Below are positions 8,085 to 16,153 of a DNA stretch of 64,000 bases, piece by piece. The DNA comes from Streptomyces sp. JH34 (GTDB lineage: Bacteria > Actinomycetota > Actinomycetes > Streptomycetales > Streptomycetaceae). The translations under genes and the position numbers were made by a program. The notes under the pieces are model-generated. The model was not told the origin of the DNA and did not search any database. It saw only the letters and a list, made by a program, of their open reading frames with translations. Each line of letters opens with the position of its first letter. Position 1 is the first letter of the stretch. The DNA is taken from assembly GCF_029428875.1 (NCBI RefSeq), contig NZ_JAJSOO010000001.1, positions 3,720,001 to 3,784,000 of the forward strand, given 5' to 3'.

Positions 8085-8630
8085 TTACAGGTAGGGACCG
8101 GAACGCGCAGGACCGTGAGGGTCGACAACGCCTTCCTCGTCTTCATGGCCGACGCCCGGAGGAAGGGCACGGCGCATCTGCTCCAGCTGTGCACGGGCCG
8201 CCATCTGCTGGGCGAACAGTGCCGTCTGGATGCCGTGGAAGAGGCCCTCGAGCCAGCCGACCAGCTGGGCCTGCGCGATCCGCAGCTCGGCTTCCGACGG
8301 TACGGACTCCTCGGTGAACGGCAGTGAGAGCCGCTCCAGCTCCTCCACGAGTTCCGGGGCAAGACCGTCCTCGAGCTCCTTCACCGAGCTCGCGTGGATC
8401 TCCTTCAGCCGGACCCGGCTCGCCTCGTCGAGAGGAGCCGCCCTGACCTCCTCCAGAAGCTGCTTGATCATGCTGCCGATGCGCATGACCTTCGCGGGCT
8501 GTTCGACCATCTCCGTCACCGGGACCTCGCGCGACTCGTCGTCACCGCCGCCGCCGATAGCCATTCCGTCCTGCCCCACTACGAGGACCTGGGGGTGCTC
8601 CTGCGACCGTTCATTCCTCGGCATCTCCAT
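8085..8630 (-). CDS. bpa: Bpa (PafE-type), ATP-independent proteasome activator
   Basis: The 181-residue protein matches the actinobacterial proteasome activator Bpa/PafE in length and in its helical core (R-I-G-S-M-I-K-Q-L-L-E-E-V-R, then the long helix with A-Q-L-V-G-W-L-E-G-L-F-H). The C terminus is G-P-Y-L; in Mycobacterium the G-Q-Y-L tail docks into the 20S proteasome alpha ring. The protein would feed unfolded substrates to the proteasome without ATP. ATG 8630 is chosen from the conserved start and a GAGAGA 8 bases upstream. The frame stays open upstream to another well-placed ATG at 8912 (separate entry). Confidence 0.93.
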   Translation of the reverse strand: MEMPRNERSQEHPQVLVVGQDGMAIGGGGDDESREVPVTEMVEQPAKVMRIGSMIKQLLEEVRAAPLDEASRVRLKEIHASSVKELEDGLAPELVEELERLSLPFTEESVPSEAELRIAQAQLVGWLEGLFHGIQTALFAQQMAARAQLEQMRRALPPGVGHEDEEGVVDPHGPARSGPYL

Positions 8631-8912
8631 GACGCCATTCTCTCGCACACGGCCTTCACCACATGGTGGTGCCCCCGGAAAGGGATGATCACCCTTCCCC
8701 GGGGCCACCACCAGGCACCGGCCAGGCACCGGGGCGTCCCCTCGTCCGTGGCCGATCGCCCGGCGCGTCGCGCCAGGTTCCATCGCCTCGCGCAGATCGA
8801 TCAGACGCAGCGACACCGCCGGCACGGCGCTCGCCACCGTGCCGATCAGGGCGCGGACCGCCGGCATCGTGCCGCCCGCCACCGTGCCGAGCAGCACGCG
8901 GACCGCCGGCAT
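8631..8912 (-). other. open in-frame segment upstream of bpa with its own Shine-Dalgarno and an internal duplication
   Basis: ATG 8912 has GGAGGG five bases upstream and is in frame with bpa with no stop between, adding 94 residues. The first 50 codons have Streptomyces-like third-position G/C. They contain a direct 14-15 residue repeat, M-P-A-V-R-V-L-L-G-T-V-A then M-P-A-V-R-A-L-I-G-T-V-A (ATGs at 8912 and 8867), and a third fragment V-P-A-V-S-L-R-L-I-D. Codon quality falls off nearer bpa. It could be a long Bpa isoform, a short upstream ORF, or a decayed gene joined in frame. I do not recognise it. Confidence 0.35.
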
Positions 8913-9200
8913 CGTGTCCCTCCGTGGTGCCGCCGGTGACAACTACCGCCACACCACCCGCCAGGACCGGACGGCGGGTCCTTGAAGCGCCGACGCCTGC
9001 GATCGTGGCCTGTCGGCCAGACCGCGCCGGTACGGCGCACCGGTCGGGCAGAGACCGACCCGACCAGGGCGATCGCCAGATCGCAGCAGCTCCCGAGGGC
9101 GGATCCCGGGGGGTTCAGAAGCTGTATGCCGACCAGCTCCTCCACCCGGTGCGCCTGTCCTCCATGATCGAGTGCGACATGTGATCGGCGTCGTTCTTCC
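8913..9200. other. spacer without a recognised gene
   Basis: I found no family match here. A 21-codon ORF on the minus strand, from the ATG near 9181, is too short to support. The region may carry the promoter for the segment starting at 8912. Confidence 0.4.
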
Positions 9201-9298
9201 AGCCCCGTTCTTCCAGCCCCGTCCTCCCGGTCCCGTCCTCCCGGTCCCGTCCTCCCGGTCCCGTTCTCCCGGTCCCGTCTTTCCAGTGCCGTTCTCCC
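9201..9298. repeat. 14-base tandem repeat, seven units
   Basis: Seven contiguous 14-base units, of the form (A/G)G(C/T)CCCGTYCTYCC with small changes, run from 9201 to 9298, with a partial unit before them. The array is pyrimidine-rich on the plus strand and lies downstream of the membrane-anchored protein gene on the minus strand. Confidence 0.9.
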
Positions 9299-9347
9299 CG
9301 TCCCGGGCGACCGTGCTGTCAGCCTCGTGCCCCGGCCGAGGACGGGA

Positions 9348-9857
9348 TCAGTCCGCGCGGCGCATCCGGAGGGCAAGAAATGCGAGCCCCAGCCCGACCA
9401 GGGTGATGCCGCTGCCCAGCGACACGTCCCGCACCTGCCGGGCGGAGGCCTCGTTCAGGGCCTGCCGTTGCCGAGGTGTCCTGCCGGTTTCCGGGAACGC
9501 CTCGGGGGGCGGAGCGAAGGTGGGTACCTCGACGGGATCGGGGTCCGGCGGCATCTCGTCCGCCGCGGCGTCGGAGTCCGCCACTTCCAGAGGGGAGAGG
9601 GACCTCCCCGGACGCGCTCGGCCCTCCCCGGCCGACCGTCCGGCCAGGGGCGGCTCCTCCGCGGAGGAGCCGGCGGAGGGAGAGCGGGAAGCCTCGGTGG
9701 CGGAGGAACCCGAGGGCTTGGCGGGTGCCAGGAGTGCCGGAGATGGGGATCCGCCGTCCTCGTGGGCCCAGGCGGCGGGCCCGAGTGCCAACCCGATCGC
9801 CGTCACCAGACAGACGACGCACCGTGACGACCGTGAAGCCGGGAGTCCTGGAGGCAT
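9348..9857 (-). CDS. small exported protein with C-terminal membrane anchor, unknown function
   Basis: The 169-residue product begins with a short basic stretch and a signal peptide (about residues 12-33, ending A-A-W-A), then a Ser/Pro/Glu/Ala-rich linker, a short region F-P-E-T-G-R-T-P-R-Q-R-Q-A, and a final membrane helix (about 147-163) followed by R-M-R-R. It looks like a surface stalk protein anchored at its C terminus; I do not recognise a family. The ATG at 9857 is chosen because it gives a clean signal peptide. A 14-base tandem repeat follows the stop. Confidence 0.6.
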   Translation of the reverse strand: MPPGLPASRSSRCVVCLVTAIGLALGPAAWAHEDGGSPSPALLAPAKPSGSSATEASRSPSAGSSAEEPPLAGRSAGEGRARPGRSLSPLEVADSDAAADEMPPDPDPVEVPTFAPPPEAFPETGRTPRQRQALNEASARQVRDVSLGSGITLVGLGLAFLALRMRRAD

Positions 9858-10049
9858 GAGATCAGCGTCACACGCCCGGATGCGTCCGGCATCCCGGAAG
9901 GGCCCCGCAGCCTCCCCGCACCATGTCGCGGGGACCACCCGGACAACCTGCGAACGTCGCGGACCCTGCGGACGTCGCGCAGGGCGGGAACGAGACGAGG
10001 CAGGAGGGACCGGGAAGGAAGAGAAGACCGACGGGAGGACCAGCCGTGA

Positions 10050-11672
10050 TCAGGCCGGGTCACCCGTGGACACGCGCAACTCGAAGTCGGCGCCCTGCTC
10101 GGGGACCGCGGTGCCCGACGAGGGGAACTGGTCGATCACCTGGTCCTCGGCGTAGGTGTTGCCCTCCACCTCGACCACCTTGATGGTCCAGCCGGCCGCG
10201 TCGGCGCAGTCCTTGGCCGACCGGATGTCCTTGTAGACGAAGTTCGGGGCCTGGACCTTCGACGGGTCGTTCGTGTCCTCCGCGGCGTCGGTGCACTTCT
10301 CCGTGTCCATCGTCCGGTTGCGCTCCGGCGCCTTGTGTTCGCCGGCCACGGCGGACTCGCTCGAACCCGGGTCGTCGCCCTTGCCGTTCTCCGATTCGCC
10401 GCCCATGTTCAGGAAGGCGATCAGACCGCCGATCGCGAGCAGGGCGACCACGATCGACCCCACGACGACCGGCATGTTGCTCTTGGACGCGCCGCCTCCA
10501 CCGGAGCCCGTCGCCGTCTGCGGGGACATCGTGTACGGAGCAGGCGTCTGCTGCCCCATGTGCGCGGCAGTCCCGTACGGCTGGGCCGCCTGCGGATAGC
10601 CGTAGCCCGGCGTGGGAGCAGGGGTCGGCGGGCCGTAGGGGCCCGGCTGGTGCTGCTGCGGCTGGTACGGCGTCTGCACGCCCTGCGGAGCCGGTGTGGC
10701 CTGGTCGACGGGCGGGAAGACCGCCGAGCCGACGCCCGAGCCGCTGTTCGCCGGACCGCCGCCGCCGACGATCACCGGAGCGCTTGCGGGGCCGACGGCG
10801 CTCAGCACGCGCGTGATCTCGTCCTGCATCGCCGCTGCGCTCGGGAAGCGCTCGTTCGGGTTCTTCTTCAGTGCGCGGGCGACGAGCGCGTCCATCGCGG
10901 GTGTGACCGCACGGTTGATGCTCGACGGGGCGACCGGCTCCTCCTGCACGTGCGCGTACGCGATGGCGAGCGGGGAGTCCGCGTCGAACGGGATGCGTCC
11001 CGTGAGCAGCTGGAAGAGCATGATGCCGACCGAGTACAGGTCGGAGCGCGCGTCGACGCCGCGGCCGAGCGCCTGCTCGGGGGAGAGGTACTGAGGGGTG
11101 CCGACGACCATCCCGGTCTGCGTCATCGAGGTGACGCCCGACTGCATGGCCCGGGCGATGCCGAAGTCCATCACCTTGACGACGCCGCGCTTGGTCATCA
11201 TCACGTTGCCGGGCTTGATGTCGCGGTGGACCAGACCCATCTCGTGACTGGTCTCCAGGGCGGCGAGTACATCCGCCGTCACCTTGAGGGCCTTGTCGGC
11301 CGGCATGGCGCCGTGCTGCTGGATGTCGGCCTGGAGCACGGAGCCGAGCGGCTGCCCCTCGACGTACTCCATGACGATGTACGGCATCAGCGCGCCGCCG
11401 AGCTCGTCCTCGCCCGTGTCGAAGACCGAGACGATGTTGGTGTGCTGCAGCTTGGCGACGGCCTGCGCCTCGCGCCGGAACCGCTCGCGGAAGGACTGCT
11501 CGCGCCCCAGCTCCGTGTGCAGTGTCTTGATCGCGACCTGCCGGTCCAGGGCCGAGTCGTACGCGAGGTAGACGGACGCCATGCCGCCCTCGCCGAGCAG
11601 GTCGCGCAGCTGGTAGCGGCCGCCGGCCACAGAACCGCCCGCGTACCTGCCCTGTGCGCCGTCGTGGCTCAT
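10050..11672 (-). CDS. receptor-type Ser/Thr protein kinase with one PASTA-like domain
   Basis: The 540-residue protein has a complete Hanks-type kinase domain: G-E-G-G-M-A loop at 27-32, catalytic K49, H-R-D at 149-151 and D-F-G at 169-171. A Pro/Gln/Gly/Tyr-rich linker, one membrane helix at about 400-423, and an extracellular domain near the C terminus resembling PASTA (A-P-N-F-V-Y-K-D, A-A-G-W-T) follow. PASTA domains bind muropeptides or lipid II, so it may sense cell-wall state. ATG 11672 is preferred because GAGGGGG lies 9 bases upstream; ATG 11681 sits directly against that sequence. It is divergent from a second kinase. Confidence 0.93.
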   Translation of the reverse strand: MSHDGAQGRYAGGSVAGGRYQLRDLLGEGGMASVYLAYDSALDRQVAIKTLHTELGREQSFRERFRREAQAVAKLQHTNIVSVFDTGEDELGGALMPYIVMEYVEGQPLGSVLQADIQQHGAMPADKALKVTADVLAALETSHEMGLVHRDIKPGNVMMTKRGVVKVMDFGIARAMQSGVTSMTQTGMVVGTPQYLSPEQALGRGVDARSDLYSVGIMLFQLLTGRIPFDADSPLAIAYAHVQEEPVAPSSINRAVTPAMDALVARALKKNPNERFPSAAAMQDEITRVLSAVGPASAPVIVGGGGPANSGSGVGSAVFPPVDQATPAPQGVQTPYQPQQHQPGPYGPPTPAPTPGYGYPQAAQPYGTAAHMGQQTPAPYTMSPQTATGSGGGGASKSNMPVVVGSIVVALLAIGGLIAFLNMGGESENGKGDDPGSSESAVAGEHKAPERNRTMDTEKCTDAAEDTNDPSKVQAPNFVYKDIRSAKDCADAAGWTIKVVEVEGNTYAEDQVIDQFPSSGTAVPEQGADFELRVSTGDPA

Positions 11673-11966
11673 GACTTGCATCCCCCTCGGCGCCCGACGG
11701 ACGCGATCATCCCTATTACGGGCCAAGTCTGCCCGAGGGGTACGACACGTCAAGCCAGGTGCCCGTTCCGTGACCCTACGCACAAGAAGCGTCTCGGAAG
11801 CGTTACAGGAAACGCATGGAATTTGCGTGTAAGGCGCGCGAGCCGATTGGATGGCCCGTCACTCTGGGAACCGGTGTGCCGGGCAGAGGCTGTAGCGTGA
11901 CGTGGCAATGCAGCAAAGCACCGTGAGAACCCGCGGACGCGCGGACAGATACGACGGCGAGGACTG
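11673..11966. promoter_or_regulatory. divergent promoter region between two kinase genes
   Basis: These 294 bases separate the two divergent kinase starts and must carry both promoters. On the plus strand GGCGAGGA precedes the second kinase. I see no clear coding sequence or strong palindrome. Confidence 0.5.
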
Positions 11967-13574
11967 ATGGCACCCGATTCCGAAGCAAACGGCGGCGGAG
12001 TCTCGGATGGCACCGACTCCTGGGGTGTCGGCGGTGTGGTCGGAGACGGCCGTTACCGCATGACCCACCGGCTCGGCCGCGGCGGCATGGCCGAGGTCTA
12101 CGCCGCGGAGGACGTCCGTCTGGGACGCACGGTGGCAGTGAAACTGCTCCGTTCCGATCTTGCCGAGGACCCGGTCTCCAAGGCCCGCTTCACGCGTGAG
12201 GCGCAGTCGGTCGCGGGGCTCAACCACCACGCGATCGTCGCCGTGTACGACTCCGGCGAGGACGTCGTCGGCGGCTCGACCGTTCCCTACATCGTGATGG
12301 AGCTCGTCGAGGGCAACACCATCCGCGATCTGCTGCTCGAGGCCGAGGCACCGCCGCCCGAGCAGGCGCTGATCATCGTCTCGGGCGTTCTGGAAGCCCT
12401 GGCGTACTCCCATCAGCACGGCATCGTGCACCGTGACATCAAGCCGGCGAACGTGATCATCACGCACTCCGGCGCCGTCAAGGTGATGGACTTCGGCATC
12501 GCCCGCGCACTGCACGGCGCCCAGTCGACGATGACCCAGACCGGCATGGTCATGGGCACGCCCCAGTACCTCTCGCCGGAGCAGGCGCTCGGCAAGGCGG
12601 TCGACCACCGTTCCGACCTGTACGCGACCGGCTGTCTGCTCTACGAACTGCTGGCGCTGAGACCCCCGTTCACGGGCGAGACCCCGCTCTCCGTCGTGTA
12701 CCAGCACGTCCAGGACATTCCGGTTCCGCCCTCCCAGGTCGCGGGCGAGGTCCCGCCGGAGCTGGACGGGCTCGTCATGCGTTCCCTCGCGAAGGAGCCT
12801 GACGACCGGTTCCAGAGCGCCGAGGAGATGCGCGGCCTCGTCCAGTACAGCCTGCAGATGCTGCAGGTGCAGGGCGGGCACACGGGTACGTGGAACACCG
12901 GCCCGGTCAACGCCCACGACGGCGGTCACACGACGGCGATGAACGTCGGCGGCGGCACGGCGGCCATGGGATACCCCGCGCACGGGGACACCTCGCAGGG
13001 CCCCATCCTGCCCCCCATGAACCCCGACGACGGCGGTTACACCGGCGGCCACCACAGCAACGGTGGCGGCCGCGGCAAGATGTGGCTGTTCGTCCTCCTC
13101 GCGCTGATCGCGATCGGTGCGGGCGTCGCGTTCGCCCTCCAGGCGGCGAACGGCGACGAGGGCAAGAAGGAGACCCCGACGTCGCCGACCACGTCGGTCT
13201 CCCCCTCGCCGACCCCGACCTCACCGGAGCCGACGGACGAGGAGACCGAGGAGACCAAGGACCCGGACTCCTCCACGGGCGGGCAGACGTGGCCCACCAG
13301 CGATCCGACGTGGACCCCGACGCATAAGCCCACCGAGCCGACCGACGAGCCGACGGAGACCCCCACGTCGCCCGACCCGGGCACGAGCGACGGCGGTGCG
13401 ACGACGGACGGAGGCACCGGCGACGACGGCGGGACCACCGACGGCGGTGCGACGACGGACGGCGGAACCGGCGACGACACGGGAGGGACGACGACGGAGG
13501 GGACCACCGCCGGCACCTCGGCCGGAGCCGCGGCGGGCACCGCCGCCGGAGCGGCCGGAACCACCGCGGGATGA
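11967..13574 (+). CDS. receptor-type Ser/Thr protein kinase with low-complexity extracellular tail
   Basis: The 535-residue protein has a full kinase domain with G-R-G-G-M-A near residues 37-42, catalytic K59, H-R-D at 155-157 and D-F-G at 175-177. After a Gly/His-rich juxtamembrane segment comes one membrane helix (about residues 372-390). An extracellular tail of about 140 residues is made of Thr/Pro/Glu/Asp and then repeated D-G-G-A-T-T-D-G-G, ending in Ala/Gly/Thr. It has no PASTA domain, unlike its divergent neighbour. The tail looks like a wall-spanning stalk. The ATG follows GGCGAGGA by a few bases. Confidence 0.93.
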   Translation: MAPDSEANGGGVSDGTDSWGVGGVVGDGRYRMTHRLGRGGMAEVYAAEDVRLGRTVAVKLLRSDLAEDPVSKARFTREAQSVAGLNHHAIVAVYDSGEDVVGGSTVPYIVMELVEGNTIRDLLLEAEAPPPEQALIIVSGVLEALAYSHQHGIVHRDIKPANVIITHSGAVKVMDFGIARALHGAQSTMTQTGMVMGTPQYLSPEQALGKAVDHRSDLYATGCLLYELLALRPPFTGETPLSVVYQHVQDIPVPPSQVAGEVPPELDGLVMRSLAKEPDDRFQSAEEMRGLVQYSLQMLQVQGGHTGTWNTGPVNAHDGGHTTAMNVGGGTAAMGYPAHGDTSQGPILPPMNPDDGGYTGGHHSNGGGRGKMWLFVLLALIAIGAGVAFALQAANGDEGKKETPTSPTTSVSPSPTPTSPEPTDEETEETKDPDSSTGGQTWPTSDPTWTPTHKPTEPTDEPTETPTSPDPGTSDGGATTDGGTGDDGGTTDGGATTDGGTGDDTGGTTTEGTTAGTSAGAAAGTAAGAAGTTAG

Positions 13575-13597
13575 GGACGGGCGTCACCGGGCGGTGA

Positions 13598-13626
13598 CGG
13601 AGGCCTCCACGCAGTGGAGGCCTCCG
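13598..13626. terminator. hairpin between convergent kinase and phosphotransferase genes
   Basis: A perfect 13-bp stem (13598-13610 with 13614-13626) with a GCA loop lies 24 bases after the kinase stop. Confidence 0.7.
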
Positions 13627-13721
13627 CCGATCGCCCCGCCCCTCTCGGGGAGCGAAGGCCACCCGGAAGCTCACGCCGGAAGGCCACCCGGAGACTCAGG
13701 CCGTGCAGACCGCCCCGCACT

Positions 13722-14777
13722 TCACGCCGTGAAGGCGTCGCCGACCGCTTCGTACTCCCGCGTCCACCACACCGCCAGGGCCGACACCGCAGGGAACTGC
13801 GGGTCGGCCCTGCGGTCGTGCAGGCTGTAGCGCCAGCTCAGTATCCAGAAGTCGTTGAGGCGCTCCCACCACACCCGGTGCACCGCGGCCGCCAGCTCGG
13901 CCGCCCCCGCACCTGCCTGCCGCCGGTAGGCGCGGGCGTACGCCCTCACCTTCTCCAGTGCCAGCTTCCCGTCCGGCCGGACGAAGAAGATCGCCGCCGC
14001 CCGTACGGCCTCCTCGGCGCGTGGCTGGACCCCGAGCCGGTCCCAGTCGACGATCGCGACGGGATCGGCTCCCCGGTAGAGCAGGTTCAGCGGGTGGAAG
14101 TCCCCGTGCACCCATCCCCGTGCGGAGCCCTCGGGCGTCGGCGGGCGGCGGTGCGCGTGCTGCTCCAGCAGGGCACGGCGCTCCACGAGACGGTGCACGG
14201 CCAGCTCGTCGAACGCGTCCCGCGGGCCGAGGTGCCGTGCGGCCGTCAGCAGCTCGTCGATCAGTGTGAACGTGTCGGCGGGGTCGGGGCTCTGGCCCCG
14301 CACCGGGGGTGGCGGGTCCGCCTCCATGACCTTCTCCAACCCCATGTGCACGGCTCCGAGGAGTGCCCCGAGCCGACGCGACTGGGCGGTCGTCAGCTGG
14401 GTGCCGTCCCGGTGGAGGCCGTCCACCCAGCGGTGGAGGGCGTAGCGCTCCCCGTCGATCACCGTGACCGTGTCACCCTGTGTGTCCGCGAGGGGCGGAA
14501 CCACCGGCACGCCGAGGGAGTGCAGCTGCTGGGTCGCCCGGTGCTGCCGGACGATCGTGGCGTGATCGCCACTGGCGTCGTCGAGGTGGTGCTTGTCGAG
14601 ATGGTGCTTGAGGAAGTACGAGCCCCGGGTGGTGGAGACGCGGTAACCGTGGTTGAGCAGGCCCTTGCTGAGAGGTTCGCAGGCAAGGGGTTCACCGGCG
14701 TCCGGGTAGCGGCGCAGGACCTCGCCGACCGGAGGAACAGGCGGAAGGGTCACAGATGAGCGCAGCACTCGACACAT
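13722..14777 (-). CDS. APH-family phosphotransferase, substrate unknown
   Basis: The 351-residue protein has the aminoglycoside/choline phosphotransferase fold: a lysine in S-Y-F-L-K-H-H, the catalytic loop W-V-H-G-D-F-H-P-L-N-L-L, and the metal-binding I-V-D-W-D. Members phosphorylate small alcohols, antibiotics or sugars, and the sequence does not tell which. It lies 25 bases after the PPOX gene on the same strand, so the two are probably co-transcribed. The ATG 14777 start is supported by the short spacing; an in-frame GTG eight codons later is possible. Confidence 0.85.
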   Translation of the reverse strand: MCRVLRSSVTLPPVPPVGEVLRRYPDAGEPLACEPLSKGLLNHGYRVSTTRGSYFLKHHLDKHHLDDASGDHATIVRQHRATQQLHSLGVPVVPPLADTQGDTVTVIDGERYALHRWVDGLHRDGTQLTTAQSRRLGALLGAVHMGLEKVMEADPPPPVRGQSPDPADTFTLIDELLTAARHLGPRDAFDELAVHRLVERRALLEQHAHRRPPTPEGSARGWVHGDFHPLNLLYRGADPVAIVDWDRLGVQPRAEEAVRAAAIFFVRPDGKLALEKVRAYARAYRRQAGAGAAELAAAVHRVWWERLNDFWILSWRYSLHDRRADPQFPAVSALAVWWTREYEAVGDAFTA

Positions 14778-14802
14778 GTTAGGTGACGCTAAGTGTCCGG
14801 CC

Positions 14803-15372
14803 TTACGGACTTGCGCCGAAGGCCAGAGTGTGCATGTGTGCCAGGCGGGGATCGAGCCGGAGATACACCGGATCGAAGTGCTCGCCGTTCACCTCGGCCG
14901 GCCCGGTCCCGAAGCGGGCACGATGGCCCGGGCCCGGGTCCATGATCTCGACGGGGCCGGTGAACTGCACGGACCAGAGGCCCTCCGTGCCGGAGGGGGC
15001 CGGGGAGTTGAAGTTGTCCGCCCCGTAGGCGACGACGCTTCCGTCGCAGGACTCGTGAAAGCCGAGCCCCCTGTGCATCCGCAGGACGACGCGGCCCTCG
15101 ATCACCAGGTGCCGGGCCACGGCGAGGAAGGGCAGGGCCCGCATGCTCATCGCCAGCCGCCCGTAGCGGACGCTGCCGAGCAGCTCGATGGCGCGGAGCT
15201 TGTCCGCGCCGTCGGAGCTGGAGGAGGCCGCGGTGCCCGGGGCTCCGGAGACGCCGGAAGGGCCGGAGGCGCCCGGGGCTCCGGAGACGCCGGAAGGGCC
15301 GGAGGCATCCGAGGCCCCGGAGACGCCGGGATCCTCAGCGGTCCCGGTGCAGGAGGGGCGGGATGAAAGCAT
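14803..15372 (-). CDS. pyridoxamine 5'-phosphate oxidase (PPOX) family flavoprotein
   Basis: The 189-residue protein has a low-complexity Ser/Gly/Ala/Pro N terminus of about 55 residues and then a split-barrel PPOX domain (V-R-Y-G-R-L-A, the R-H-L-V-I-E-G-R-V-V-L-R strand, G-L-W-S-V-Q-F-T-G-P-V). Proteins of this type bind FMN or F420 and are common in DevR/DosR regulons. ATG 15372 is preferred over GTG 15381 because GGAGA lies 9 bases upstream. A DosR-box-like palindrome sits about 60 bases before it, and the gene upstream encodes a DevR-like regulator. The linker contains a 36-base repeat. Confidence 0.85.
   Translation of the reverse strand: MLSSRPSCTGTAEDPGVSGASDASGPSGVSGAPGASGPSGVSGAPGTAASSSSDGADKLRAIELLGSVRYGRLAMSMRALPFLAVARHLVIEGRVVLRMHRGLGFHESCDGSVVAYGADNFNSPAPSGTEGLWSVQFTGPVEIMDPGPGHRARFGTGPAEVNGEHFDPVYLRLDPRLAHMHTLAFGASP
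15241..15330. repeat. 36-base tandem repeat in the PPOX gene linker
   Basis: Two nearly identical 36-base units (15241-15276 and 15277-15312) and half a third unit encode repeats of G-A-S-G-P-S-G-V-S-G-A-P on the minus strand. Confidence 0.9.
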
Positions 15373-15431
15373 GGCTCCCACTCTCCGGCACGGGTAGGAG
15401 CCGTGTAAGGGTCGGCGGCCCCCGACGGCCC

Positions 15432-15445
15432 GGGACCAAAGTCCC
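15432..15445. promoter_or_regulatory. DosR/DevR-box-like palindrome
   Basis: GGGACCAAAGTCCC, within CGGGAC...GTCCCG, differs at one base from the core of the mycobacterial DosR consensus as I recall it (GGGACTWWAGTCCC). It lies between the DevR-like regulator and the PPOX gene, 60 bases upstream of the PPOX start. Confidence 0.65.
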
Positions 15446-15493
15446 GCGGTCCGACGTGCGGGACCGGGCCCCTGGGCGCCCGTCCCGCCGCGC

Positions 15494-16153
15494 TCAGCGC
15501 TTCTCGGCCTGAAGCCTCGCCACGTATGCCGCCGCCTGCGAACGACGCTCCATGCCCAGCTTGGACAGCAGGCTGGAGACGTAGTTCTTGATGGTCTTCT
15601 CGGCGAGGTGCAGCCGCTCGCCGATCACCCGGTTCGTCAGTCCCTCGCCGATCAGGTCGAGGATCTTGCGCTCCTGGTCGGTCAGCCCCGCCAGCCGGTC
15701 GTCGCCCTTGCCCTCCTTGCCCTCGCGCAGTCGTTCCAGCACGCGGGCGGTGGCCGCCGGGTCCAGCAGGGACTTGCCGGCAGCGACGTCGCGGACGGCG
15801 CTCAGCAGTTCGTTGCCGCGGATGGCCTTCAGCACGTATCCGGAGGCGCCCGCCATGATCGCGTCGAAAAGGGCCTCGTCGTCGGCGTACGAGGTGAGCA
15901 TCAGGCACTTGATGTCCTCGTCCCGTGAGCGGACCTCGCGGCAGACCTCCACCCCGCTGCCGTCCGGCAGGCGTACGTCCAGGACGGCGACGTCCGGCTG
16001 GGTGGCGGGAATCCGTGCGAGGGCGTCCGCGGCCGTGCCGGCCTCGCCGACGACCTCGATGTCGGCCTCGGCGGTCAGCAGCTCATGGACTCCGCGTCGG
16101 ACGACCTCGTGATCATCGAGCAGGAATACAGTGATTTTTCCTTCTTCGCGCAC
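15494..16153 (-). CDS. NarL/DevR (DosR)-like response regulator, no adjacent kinase
   Basis: The 219-residue protein starts with a receiver domain (F-L-L-D-D-H-E-V-V-R-R-G, phosphorylatable D59 in A-V-L-D-V-R-L-P-D-G) and ends with a LuxR-type helix-turn-helix (L-T-D-Q-E-R, E-G-L-T-N-R, A-E-K-T-I-K-N-Y-V). The whole length resembles mycobacterial DevR/DosR, which controls hypoxia and nitric-oxide responses. No histidine kinase lies beside it. GTG 16153 is the most likely start by homology; its ribosome site is weak and GTG 16171 is the alternative. The 3' side carries a DosR-like box and genes of typical DosR-regulon families. Confidence 0.92.
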   Translation of the reverse strand: MREEGKITVFLLDDHEVVRRGVHELLTAEADIEVVGEAGTAADALARIPATQPDVAVLDVRLPDGSGVEVCREVRSRDEDIKCLMLTSYADDEALFDAIMAGASGYVLKAIRGNELLSAVRDVAAGKSLLDPAATARVLERLREGKEGKGDDRLAGLTDQERKILDLIGEGLTNRVIGERLHLAEKTIKNYVSSLLSKLGMERRSQAAAYVARLQAEKR

